Origin: Oscillospiraceae bacterium
GTDB taxonomy: Bacteria > Bacillota > Clostridia > Oscillospirales > Ruminococcaceae
NCBI GenBank assembly: GCA_022769565.1
Contig: JALEJQ010000017.1
Span: forward strand, 60,780 to 124,779
Direction of reading: 5' to 3'
DNA length: 64,000 bases
The notes beneath the pieces were generated by a model. It made no database searches. It was not told the origin of the DNA and was given only the letters and a program-made list of their open reading frames with translations. Shown in pieces: positions 1 through 8,623 of this stretch (within the stretch, counting starts at the first letter, position 1; each line of letters begins with the position of its first letter). The translations under genes were made by a program, and so were the position numbers.

Positions 1-2202
1 GGTCACGGAGACCTGCAAGGTTCCAGTCGTCATGGATATTATCGTCAAGGAGGTACTGGTCAACGGTATCGCTTATCATATCGTTTATCATCTTAAGGAT
101 GTATTCGTGGATATCCTCGCCGTTGAGCACCTTTTCTCTCTGACCGTAAATGATCTCACGCTGTGCGGACATAACGTCATCGTAATTGAGGACGTTCTTT
201 CTTATAGCAAAGTTTCTGCCTTCCACCTTCTTCTGGGAGGATTCGATGACCTTTGTAAGCATCTTTGCTTCGATAGGCATATTTTCCTCTACCTTAAGGG
301 TGTCCATCATGCCGGTTATCCTGTCGCCGCCGAAAAGTCTCATAAGGTCGTCCTCAAGGGAGAGGAAGAAACGGCTCTCGCCCACGTCGCCCTGACGTCC
401 TGCACGGCCTCTGAGCTGGTTGTCGATACGTCTTGATTCGTGGCGCTCGGTACCAAGGATAAACAGACCGCCCGCTTCCTTTACCTTTTCAGCCTTTTCC
501 TTAACCTCGGCGTCATACTTGGCATAAAGCTCACGGTATACCTTTCTTGCAGCAAGGATAGTTTCATCATCCGTTTCCGCATAGCTTACAGCCTCGCTGA
601 TAACGTGCTCTTCCATGCCCTGCTTCTTCATATCGGCTTTTGCAAGGAATTCTGCGTTACCGCCAAGGATAATGTCGGTGCCTCGTCCTGCCATGTTGGT
701 GGCAATGGTAACAGCACCGAACTGACCTGCCTGAGCAACTATCTCGGCTTCCTTTTCATGCTGCTTTGCGTTGAGGACGTTGTGCTTGATGCCCTTCTTT
801 TTCAGCATAGAGGAAAGCTTTTCGGATTTTTCGATAGAAATAGTACCTACGAGAACAGGCTGTCCCTTTTCGTGACATTCGATTATCTGGTCAATAGCGG
901 CGGAGAACTTGCCGTTTTCCGTCTTGAACACAACATCGGGGTGGTCTATTCTCTGAACGGGACGGTTTGTGGGTATTTCGATAACGTCCAGCTTATATAT
1001 TTCCTTGAATTCTTCCTCTTCGGTCATAGCCGTACCTGTCATACCGGACAGCTTGTTGTAAAGACGGAAGTAATTCTGGAAGGTGATGCTTGCAAGGGTC
1101 TTGGACTCGTGAGCGACCTTAACGCCTTCCTTAGCCTCGATAGCCTGATGCAGACCATCGTTAAAGCGGCGTCCCATCATAAGACGTCCGGTGAATTCGT
1201 CAACGATGATAACCTCGCCGTCCTTGACAACGTAGTCAATGTCGTTTTTCATTACGCCGTTAGCCTTAAGAGCCTGATTTATATGGTGAAGCAAAGTGGA
1301 GTTGTCTGCATCGTAAAGATTCGTAACGTTAAAGAACTGCTCCGCCTTTTTAACGCCGCGGCGTGTGATAGTAGCGGTTTTTGCCTTTTCGTCAATGATG
1401 TAGTCGCAGTTCTCGGAGTTTTCTTCCTGGTCGACCTTGTCATCCATTTCAACAACGGTGTAAGGCTTCAAAGTCTTGGCGAAATGGTCTGCCTTTGTGT
1501 AAAGGTCGGTAGACTTATCGCCTCTGCCGGAGATGATAAGAGGAGTTCTTGCCTCGTCTATAAGGATGGAGTCGACTTCGTCCACGATAGCGAAAGCGTG
1601 ACCTCTCTGCACCTTTTCCTTGGCATAGATGACCATGTTGTCACGGAGGTAGTCGAAACCGAATTCGTTGTTTGTACCGTAAGTAATATCGCAGTTGTAA
1701 GCCGCACGGCGCTCATCGTTGTTAAGGTCGTGAAGGATACAGCCGATAGAAAGACCCAGATAGCGGTAAACCTTGCCCATTTCCTCCGACTGGTACTTTG
1801 CAAGGTAGTCGTTAACGGTAACGACATGAACGCCCTGACCGGAAAGCGCATTAAGATAGGAAGCGCAGCAGGCAACGAGGGTCTTACCTTCACCTGTTTT
1901 CATTTCGGCGATACGTCCCTGATGAAGAACGATCGCACCGATGATCTGAACGGGATAGGGCTTCTTGCCGAGAACTCTCCAAGCCGCTTCTCTTACGGTA
2001 GCAAGAGCTTCGGGGAGAATATCGTCAAGAGTTTCACCGTTGGCAAGGCGCTCTTTTAAAATTTTTGTCTGAGATTTGAGAGTTTCCTCGGACATAGCGC
2101 CGTATTCGTCTTCGTATGCAAGGACCTTGTTTTTCAGCGGTTCGATCTTAGCAAGCTCTCTCTTGCTGTAATTGCCGAAAAGCCCGTCAAAAATACCCAT
2201 GT
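1..2202 (-). CDS. secA: Preprotein translocase ATPase subunit SecA (N-terminal part; gene runs off the window start)
   Basis: Reverse-strand translation from ATG at 2202 reads [26 protein letters not shown]...[12 protein letters not shown]...[10 protein letters not shown]...[16 protein letters not shown]; SecA DEAD motor motifs. Not in ORF track because it has no stop in the window. Confidence 0.96.
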
Positions 2203-2346
2203 TTAAAATTCCACCTTTGATTTTATATAATTATCCACTATAATCTTTTATCATACTATAATATTATAACTCAATACAGCGGCTTTGTCAACAATTTATA
2301 TGCAAACTGCTCATAATCAAATTTCTCCACAAAACGACAATAGGGC

Positions 2347-2560
2347 TAATTCGGAATTCGGAATGCGTAATGCGGAATTATATGCGCTGCGCTAAGTGAA
2401 TAATGAAAAATGAATAGTGAAGAGTGAATAATTTTGGTGTTCGCTGCGCTCACGGATTTTAAAATACATCGCCGCAGGCGATACCTTAATTATTCACTAT
2501 TCATTTAGCGAAGCACTCATAATTCCGCATTCCGAATTCCTAATTCCTAATTCCGAATTA
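2347..2560. repeat. Intergenic imperfect palindrome of ATGAATA/GGAATTCGGAAT/ATCGCCGCAGGCGAT modules
   Basis: Left arm aattcggaattcggaatgcgtaatgcggaatta...aatgaatagtgaagagtgaataatt and right arm aattattcactattcattta...taattccgcattccgaattcctaattccgaatt are inverted copies. Confidence 0.8.
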
Positions 2561-2597
2561 AAAAAGGGCTGCCGTACCGGAAAAAGTACAGCAGCCT
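2560..2597 (-). terminator. Rho-independent terminator of rplJL
   Basis: On the minus strand GGCTGCTGTAC-loop-GGTACGGCAGCC followed by CTTTTTT. Confidence 0.85.
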
Positions 2598-2621
2598 GAA
2601 AGTTCGTTAAGTTAAGAAAAC

Positions 2622-2996
2622 TTACTTGAGTTCAACAGTAGCGCCTGCAGCTTCGAGCTTAGTCTTGATCTCTTCAGCGTCAGCCTTGGAAGCGCCTTCC
2701 TTGAGAGCCTTAGGAGCAGCTTCAACGAGCTCCTTAGCTTCCTTAAGGGAAAGACCGCAGATGTCCTTAACAGCCTTGATAACGTCCATCTTCTTCTCAC
2801 CGAAGGAAGCAAGAACAACGTCGAATTCAGTCTTTTCAGCAGCAGCGCCGCCTGCAGCAGCACCTGCAGCAGGAGCAGCAGCGATAGCAGCTGTTACGCC
2901 GAATTCTTCCTGGATAGCGTCAACGAGCTCGGAAAGCTCAAGAACGGAAAGTGTCTTAATATCTTCTACAAACTTTAAAATCTTTTCAGAAGCCAT
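2622..2996 (-). CDS. rplL: 50S ribosomal protein L7/L12
   Basis: [34 protein letters not shown]...[34 protein letters not shown]. Confidence 0.97.
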   Translation of the reverse strand: MASEKILKFVEDIKTLSVLELSELVDAIQEEFGVTAAIAAAPAAGAAAGGAAAEKTEFDVVLASFGEKKMDVIKAVKDICGLSLKEAKELVEAAPKALKEGASKADAEEIKTKLEAAGATVELK

Positions 2997-3070
2997 GATT
3001 AATAATCTCCTTTTAATAAATTTTTTATGCGGCATTCAAGCCGTGTTTTTGGTTGTCCGCAAGGCTGCAA

Positions 3071-3589
3071 TTATGCAACGTCGCCTTCGGACTGCTTGTC
3101 TGCAACAGCCTGAAGTGTTGCTGCAAGCTTCTGCATGGGGCCCTGGAGAGAACCAACGAGCTGTGCAAGAAGAACCTCTCTTGAGGGGATCTTGGAAAGA
3201 GCAAGAACGCCCTGTGCGTCGTAGATCTCTGTTCCGATAAAGCCTGCCTTCATAGAGAATGTGGACTTATCGTCTGCACCCTCGATGTATTTGCCGAGGA
3301 TTCTTGCGGGAGCAGTCTGGTCGTCGTTGGAGAGAGCAATAGCTGTTGTTCCCTCGAGAACGTTCTCAAGACCTTCAAGACCAACGTTGCGAAGTGCGAA
3401 ACGGAGCATAGAGTTCTTTTCAACGTAGTAAACTACGCCTGCTTCTCTGAGTTCCTTTCTGAGCTTGGTGTCGTCAGCAACGCTGATGCCCTTGTAGTCA
3501 ACGATAACACCGGCAGCGGCATTTTTGAGCTGTTCGGTAATAGCTTCAACCTTAGCCTTCTTGGATTCAAGTACCTTTGCGCTTGGCAT
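3071..3589 (-). CDS. rplJ: 50S ribosomal protein L10
   Basis: MPSAKVLESKKAKVEAITEQLKNAAAGVIVDYKGISVADDTKLRKELREAGVVYYVEKNSMLRFAL; followed by rplL. Confidence 0.96.
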   Translation of the reverse strand: MPSAKVLESKKAKVEAITEQLKNAAAGVIVDYKGISVADDTKLRKELREAGVVYYVEKNSMLRFALRNVGLEGLENVLEGTTAIALSNDDQTAPARILGKYIEGADDKSTFSMKAGFIGTEIYDAQGVLALSKIPSREVLLAQLVGSLQGPMQKLAATLQAVADKQSEGDVA

Positions 3590-3649
3590 AATGATTTCAC
3601 CTCCGTAATTGTTCTGAAACAAATTGCTTTAAAACAATTGCTAACGGAT

Positions 3650-3785
3650 CCGCAAAAAAGAAAAAACCTTTTCCGAAAAGACAGAAAAGGGCAAAGTACA
3701 TATATACTTAAGCGATCTTTTCCTCGGCAGGATTTACGGAGCAAGTCCACCTGCTGTCTTTAGAACACGATAGCCGTTGTAAAAC
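3650..3785 (-). ncRNA. Ribosomal protein L10 leader with attenuator
   Basis: Directly upstream of rplJ; minus strand contains AGACAGCAGGTGGACTTGCTCCGTAAATCCTGCCGAGGAAAAG (L10-leader-like core) and then CCTTTTCTGTCTTTTCGGAAAAGGTTTTTTC terminator hairpin. Confidence 0.85.
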
Positions 3786-3875
3786 AACTCATATATAATA
3801 TCATAGATTTTTTGGCTTGTCAAGGGTTTTTTGAAAAAATCCTAACAAAACATTTTTGAAAAAATCCTAACAAAA

Positions 3876-3906
3876 AACTAAGAGTAGTGTAAACACTACT
3901 CTTGCA
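3876..3906 (-). terminator. Terminator downstream of Abi-like gene
   Basis: Minus strand AAGAGTAGTGTTTACACTACTCTTAGTTTTTTG. Confidence 0.8.
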
Positions 3907-3934
3907 AAAACCCATTTAAGGATTTTTTATATCA

Positions 3935-4873
3935 CTATTTATTATATGTATTTTCACAAGCAAAGTCAATAACTTTTTTTAAAAAAGTTAACGAACTTTT
4001 TATTAATGGCTGCCGTTCGAAATAGGCAACATTTTTTAAAAGACGATTTTCGGCAAATGATTTCAATTCTTTTATGGTCGTCTTTTTTAAATCTTCGGAT
4101 ACAACTTTACCAAAAACATAAACTATTGTCACAAATTCCAATATAAATTGATTAGACAGCTTGTTTCTTCTTTGAACACTTTTTATATCTGCGATCTGCA
4201 TCACAAATTTTGAAATTTCAGTCGGCGGTTGTGTGCTTTCAGGAGTTTTGTGAAGGTCGTGCATTATACAGTTATTGTGGGCGCAGGCATTGCGCAAACT
4301 TCTGACGGAATTTATAATATTTCTGGGGATTGCCTTTTCATTCGGATATTTATTGTAATAAAACAAATAAAAATTAATAAATGTTCCAAATGAAACCGTT
4401 TCTGTAAAAACCCACACCGGGCAGTCAAATGTCATTACAGTTTCACCGCCGCAAAATTCCGTTGTATATTGAAAATAATGTTCTATAAGTTCACCGCTGT
4501 ATTTTGATGAAGACATCTTTTTTATTTCCGAAGTAATGTAAGCGTTGGAACGGGAACTATTGATAAACTCATTAACAATGCTGTAACCGTCTTCGTCTGC
4601 GTTGTTTTCAATATTTTTAAGCAGACTTACTTTAAGGCAATGCTCTATATTAAGGCACATTTTTATTATTATAAAGCGGAGATACATATCAATAGTTGAA
4701 AGTTCGACCAAATACTTAAAATCAAGATTAACGTATTTTTGATCATACTTTTCATAATTTTTGCGATATGAAGCCAAACGCATATAATTATTTCGTTCAG
4801 CTAAAAACTTTGCTGCCTGAGTCCGTGTCATTAAATTGAACCGAACGCCTTTTTCTTCAAGCTTTTTTACCAA
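3935..4873 (-). CDS. Abi_2-like (AbiD/AbiF) abortive infection protein; start codon uncertain
   Basis: RTQAAKFLAERNNYMRLASYRKNYEKY...YLVELSTIDMYLRFIIIKMCLNIEHCLKVSLL...RNIINSVRSLRNACAHNN is typical of Abi_2 proteins. Confidence 0.75.
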   Translation of the reverse strand: MVKKLEEKGVRFNLMTRTQAAKFLAERNNYMRLASYRKNYEKYDQKYVNLDFKYLVELSTIDMYLRFIIIKMCLNIEHCLKVSLLKNIENNADEDGYSIVNEFINSSRSNAYITSEIKKMSSSKYSGELIEHYFQYTTEFCGGETVMTFDCPVWVFTETVSFGTFINFYLFYYNKYPNEKAIPRNIINSVRSLRNACAHNNCIMHDLHKTPESTQPPTEISKFVMQIADIKSVQRRNKLSNQFILEFVTIVYVFGKVVSEDLKKTTIKELKSFAENRLLKNVAYFERQPLIKSSLTFLKKVIDFACENTYNK

Positions 4874-4942
4874 TTGAACTGATGTAAGTTTAGGCTTTGA
4901 ATTTTGATTGCTAATAAAATCACTTCCATATATATTTTAGCT

Positions 4943-5332
4943 TCACTTCAGCTTTATATCCTTATGCTTTGCCTTGATATGCTCCTTCAGCTTTTCAAAG
5001 GATTCGGCACTTATGTCGTGTTCCAGCTTGCAGGCGTCTGCGGCGGCGGTCTGCTCGTCAACGCCTATGTCCATAAGCCACTTTGACAGTACAAGATGCC
5101 TTTCGTATATGCGCTCTGCGACCTCTTTTCCGGCTTCGGTAAGAGTGATGAAGCCGTCGGGGTTAACTTCGATAAATCCGCCGTTTTTAAGTATGCCCAC
5201 AGCTCTGCTTACGCTTGGCTTTGAAAAGGACAGCTCGTTGGCAATGTCCACCGAGCGCACGGATATGCCTTTTTTCTGAAGGATAAGTATGGTCTCAAGA
5301 TAATTTTCGCCCGATTCGTAAAGATTCGGCAT
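4943..5332 (-). CDS. DtxR/MntR-family metal-dependent transcriptional regulator
   Basis: MPNLYESGENYLETILILQKKGISVRSVDIANELSFSKPSVSRAVGILKNGGFIEV...GKEVAERIYERH; DtxR HTH plus dimerisation region. Confidence 0.88.
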   Translation of the reverse strand: MPNLYESGENYLETILILQKKGISVRSVDIANELSFSKPSVSRAVGILKNGGFIEVNPDGFITLTEAGKEVAERIYERHLVLSKWLMDIGVDEQTAAADACKLEHDISAESFEKLKEHIKAKHKDIKLK

Positions 5333-5522
5333 GATACGGCACCTGCTTTCTGCTGTGATTTTTTCCGTCCGTTGTTTTAAGAATTATTATAGCATATTAT
5401 ACCGCAGGTTGCAAGTGCCGTAATTTAACGCACGATCATACTTTTTCGCATAAACAGCGTATATACCCTCTTTAACGGCAGCAGACTGTCACAGCGATTT
5501 GTTTGATTGGTGATATAGGCTG

Positions 5523-5798
5523 TTACCCAATAAAAAGATAAAGCGTCAGCGCAATGGAGCAGAGTATAAGCGACACGCTCAGGAGCCGCAGCGTCACATC
5601 TGCGATGATATGCCTTTTTTTCGGATAGGAACGGGGATCATCGGGCATCATCTGCCCCACGGCGGCTCTTGCCTCAAGGTCTATCCTTGCAGGAAGGGAG
5701 AAGCTTTTGTCCGTGCGGATATAAAGCACCGCCTTTTCAAAATAGTCGTTGTCCATACCTGTTATTTCCACGATACGTCGGTTTACTCCTTTTATCAT
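5523..5798 (-). CDS. Small membrane protein of unknown function
   Basis: 91-aa ORF ending in one predicted TM helix (LRLLSVSLILCSIALTLYLFIG). Confidence 0.6.
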   Translation of the reverse strand: MIKGVNRRIVEITGMDNDYFEKAVLYIRTDKSFSLPARIDLEARAAVGQMMPDDPRSYPKKRHIIADVTLRLLSVSLILCSIALTLYLFIG

Positions 5799-5821
5799 TT
5801 TTCTCAGTATCCTTTCAGCCG

Positions 5822-6029
5822 TTTTCCACAGGCTTTTAACATTTTCACTTTACCGTATTATCGGCGTTTTCAAGGTTTTATATACCAAAGGTAATAAAAA
5901 ACGGTCAAAAATGTGTGGAAAACGGTGTGGAAAATGAGGAAATCGGGGAAAATACGGTGGAAAACTCGGTGGAAACTGTGAAAAACTGCGGAAATAAGGG
6001 ACTTTTGATTTTTAAAGCTGTGTGGAAAA
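5822..6029. promoter_or_regulatory. Cluster of DnaA-box-like TTTTCCACA / TGTGGAAAA motifs
   Basis: TTTTCCACA at 5822-5830; TGTGGAAAA at 5914-5922, 5926-5934 and 6021-6029; related GGTGGAAAA at 5956-5964 and GGTGGAAAC at 5968-5976. Confidence 0.45.
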
Positions 6030-6074
6030 ACGTTTTACGGAATGTAAAATTGACTTTACGCAGGAACGCCGGTC

Positions 6075-7952
6075 TTAACATTTGCTTAACGGAGATACCT
6101 CATATATTTTAGCGGAGAAGGGTGCAAAGGTGTCCTTGAAGGAAAATTTATGCCACTTGTAGGGCTGTTTCTCCGATTTAACGGGCTTTGCAGGAACGGT
6201 GGGGGTGTTTCCGCTGTAAATACTGCTGTCGCTGTACAGCACCTCGGTAAAAATTTCTTCCTTGTCAACGCCTACGGTGTAATTTTCGCGGTTTTTATCG
6301 GAGAAGTTAAGGACTACAAGCACCTTTCTGCCCCCTGCTTCTCTTTCGTAAATGTATATGCAGTCCTCGGGAGCGTCTGCTTCAAGCCAGCGGAAGCAGT
6401 CGCTGTTGTATTCCGCTTCATAAAGTGCGGGATTGGAGGTATACAGCAGAGAAAGGTCGGTGATAAAGCGCAGGAAGGAATCGTGCAGGGGGTACTTTAG
6501 CATATCCCAGTCCTGCTCTCTTTTTTCGTCCCACTCTCTGAACTGGGCAAACTCTCCGCCCATAAAATTCAGCTTTTTGCCGGGGTGGGTGTACATATAA
6601 GCGTACAAGGCACGGCACTGAGGGAACTTCACATCGTAATCCCCCCACATTTTCTGTATAATGGTAGCCTTGCCGTGGACGTTCTCATCGTGGGAAAAGG
6701 GCAGCAGGTAAAGCTCGTTGTAAAAATACTGCATTGAGAAGGTTATCTTGTGATAATGCACAGGGCGTTCATCGGGAGGTGTGCGGAAGAAATCAAGGGT
6801 ATCGTTCATCCAGCCCATATCCCACTTGTAGTCAAAGCCGAGACCGTCATATTCAACGGGAGCGGTGACTTTAAGGTAGTTGGTGGAATCCTCCGCCATA
6901 AGCAGAGCCGTGGGGTGAAGGTGGTGCAGACCGCTGTTCATGCTTCTGATAAAGTTAACTGCACCGTTGTTGACGCCTCTTTTAGCGTCGCCCTGCCAGT
7001 AGATTATGTTGCTTATAGCGTCCATTCTTATGCCGTCAAAATGGTATTCGGTCAGCCAGTAGTTGGCGGCAGACTGCATAAAGCTGCGTGATTCGCCTCG
7101 GAAGTAGTTAAAGTTGTAGGTACCCCATTCGCTTGCACCTGCGCCGGTGTTGGGGTATTCGTAAAGGGCGGTGCCGTCATATTTTACAAGGGAATAGCCG
7201 TCAACGGCGAAATGCACGGGAACAAAGTCGGTTATAACGCCTATTCCTGCATTGTGGCACTCGTTTACAAAATATTTAAGGTCGTCGGGGGTGCCGTAGC
7301 GTGAAGTGGGGCTGAAAAATCCCGTCACCTGATAGCCCCAGGAGCAGTCCGCAGGGTGTTCCGCAAGGGGCATTACCTCAACGTGGGTATAGCGGTGCTT
7401 TTTCAGATACTCAATAAGCGGCTCTGCAAGCTCACGGTAAGAGTACCAGCGTTCCTCCGCAGGAGAGCCTTCGTCCCCGGGCTTCATTTTCCAGGAACCT
7501 GTATGTATCTCGTAGATGTTCATAGGGGAGTTGTAGTTGTTGGTGCGCCTGTTCATCCATTCGCTGTCGGTGAAGCGAAACGAGTTCATATCAACGATAT
7601 AGGAAGCGGAATTTGGGCGCAGCTCCGTGCGGAAGCCGTAGGGGTCGCTTTTGTCCGTAATGCTGCCGTCTGCACCATGGATACGGTATTTATACATCTG
7701 TCCCGGCTCGGCGTTTGAGATAAAAGCCGAGAACACGCCGCTTGTGCCTTCTTTAGTCATATAAAAGCCGTTCCAATTGTTGAACTCGCCTATGACCTCT
7801 ATGGCTTTGGCATTGGGGGCGTAGGTGCGGAACATCACTCCGCCGTATTCAAGGTGTGCGCCGAAAAAAGTATATGCGTCGAAGGCTCTGCCCTCGTAAT
7901 AATCCTGTATTACCATAGAAAACATACCGCCTTTTGGATTTATTTTATCCAT
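6075..7952 (-). CDS. glgB: 1,4-alpha-glucan branching enzyme
   Basis: Contains FDGIRMDAISNIIYW, LMAEDSTNYLKVT, LPFSHDENVHGKATI, LNFMGGEFAQFREWD; GH13 branching-enzyme motifs. Confidence 0.95.
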   Translation of the reverse strand: MDKINPKGGMFSMVIQDYYEGRAFDAYTFFGAHLEYGGVMFRTYAPNAKAIEVIGEFNNWNGFYMTKEGTSGVFSAFISNAEPGQMYKYRIHGADGSITDKSDPYGFRTELRPNSASYIVDMNSFRFTDSEWMNRRTNNYNSPMNIYEIHTGSWKMKPGDEGSPAEERWYSYRELAEPLIEYLKKHRYTHVEVMPLAEHPADCSWGYQVTGFFSPTSRYGTPDDLKYFVNECHNAGIGVITDFVPVHFAVDGYSLVKYDGTALYEYPNTGAGASEWGTYNFNYFRGESRSFMQSAANYWLTEYHFDGIRMDAISNIIYWQGDAKRGVNNGAVNFIRSMNSGLHHLHPTALLMAEDSTNYLKVTAPVEYDGLGFDYKWDMGWMNDTLDFFRTPPDERPVHYHKITFSMQYFYNELYLLPFSHDENVHGKATIIQKMWGDYDVKFPQCRALYAYMYTHPGKKLNFMGGEFAQFREWDEKREQDWDMLKYPLHDSFLRFITDLSLLYTSNPALYEAEYNSDCFRWLEADAPEDCIYIYEREAGGRKVLVVLNFSDKNRENYTVGVDKEEIFTEVLYSDSSIYSGNTPTVPAKPVKSEKQPYKWHKFSFKDTFAPFSAKIYEVSPLSKC

Positions 7953-8141
7953 AATATTATACTATACAAGCATTTGTTTTTCAAGAATTTTTATGAAAAT
8001 TCACAAATTTTGTTGGATTTGGAATGTGGAATGATTTTAATGCGGAATTCGGAATTATCGTACGCTTTGCTAAATGAATAGTAAAAAATATATAATTAAG
8101 GTATCGTCTGCGGCGGTGTTATTTTTTTCACATCCTCCGTA

Positions 8142-8600
8142 GGGGCGCACAGTGTGCGCCCGTGGGTCGGCGCTTTTGGTGCGGTTCAACAGGCTTTGTC
8201 GGGGCAGCCATTACATAGTTTGCTTTGCCGCAGAAAAATTTGTTAAGAAAACTATTTTCAAAGTTTGTTGTGTCGCAGAAAAATACACCTCGCTTTGCTC
8301 GGTATATTTTTCTGCGAGGGTTACTTTGTTAATATAGGATAGAAATAGGCGCAATTCACATAGTCGGTTCCACGGGTTTTGTGTTGTACAAAACATCGCT
8401 TGGTTCCGATTTTTTATGTGAATTGCGCCTTTGGATTTTTTGCTTTGCTGTTCTTGCTTTTACAATGCGTTGCGCCTTAGTTTTGGGGATTTCGCTCTCT
8501 GCGGAGAGCGACAATGGGGCGCTGCCCCCTTGACCCCTGCCACCCTTTGAAAAGCGTGGACGTAAACTTTATTCTGCTTCGCAGTGGGGACTCGTCCATT
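8142..8600 (+). repeat. Multi-hairpin intergenic module copy 1 (82-bp core 8348-8429)
   Basis: aggggcgcacagtgtgcgccc + tcgcagaaaaata...tatttttctgcga + ggcgcaattcacata...tatgtgaattgcgcc + cgctctctgcggagagcg. Confidence 0.9.
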
Positions 8601-8623
8601 TGGAATCACGTTATGCTTTGCTC

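Noticed and set aside
440-2059. 539-aa plus-strand ORF (and 32-436)
   Set aside because: Exactly antisense to secA; translation is Cys/Val/Leu-rich with no family signature. The minus-strand SecA reading is unambiguous.
5915-6112. Plus-strand ORF MENGVENEEIGENTVENSVETVKN
   Set aside because: Translates the GTGGAAAA repeats; no RBS or convincing protein. The DNA motif explanation is preferred.
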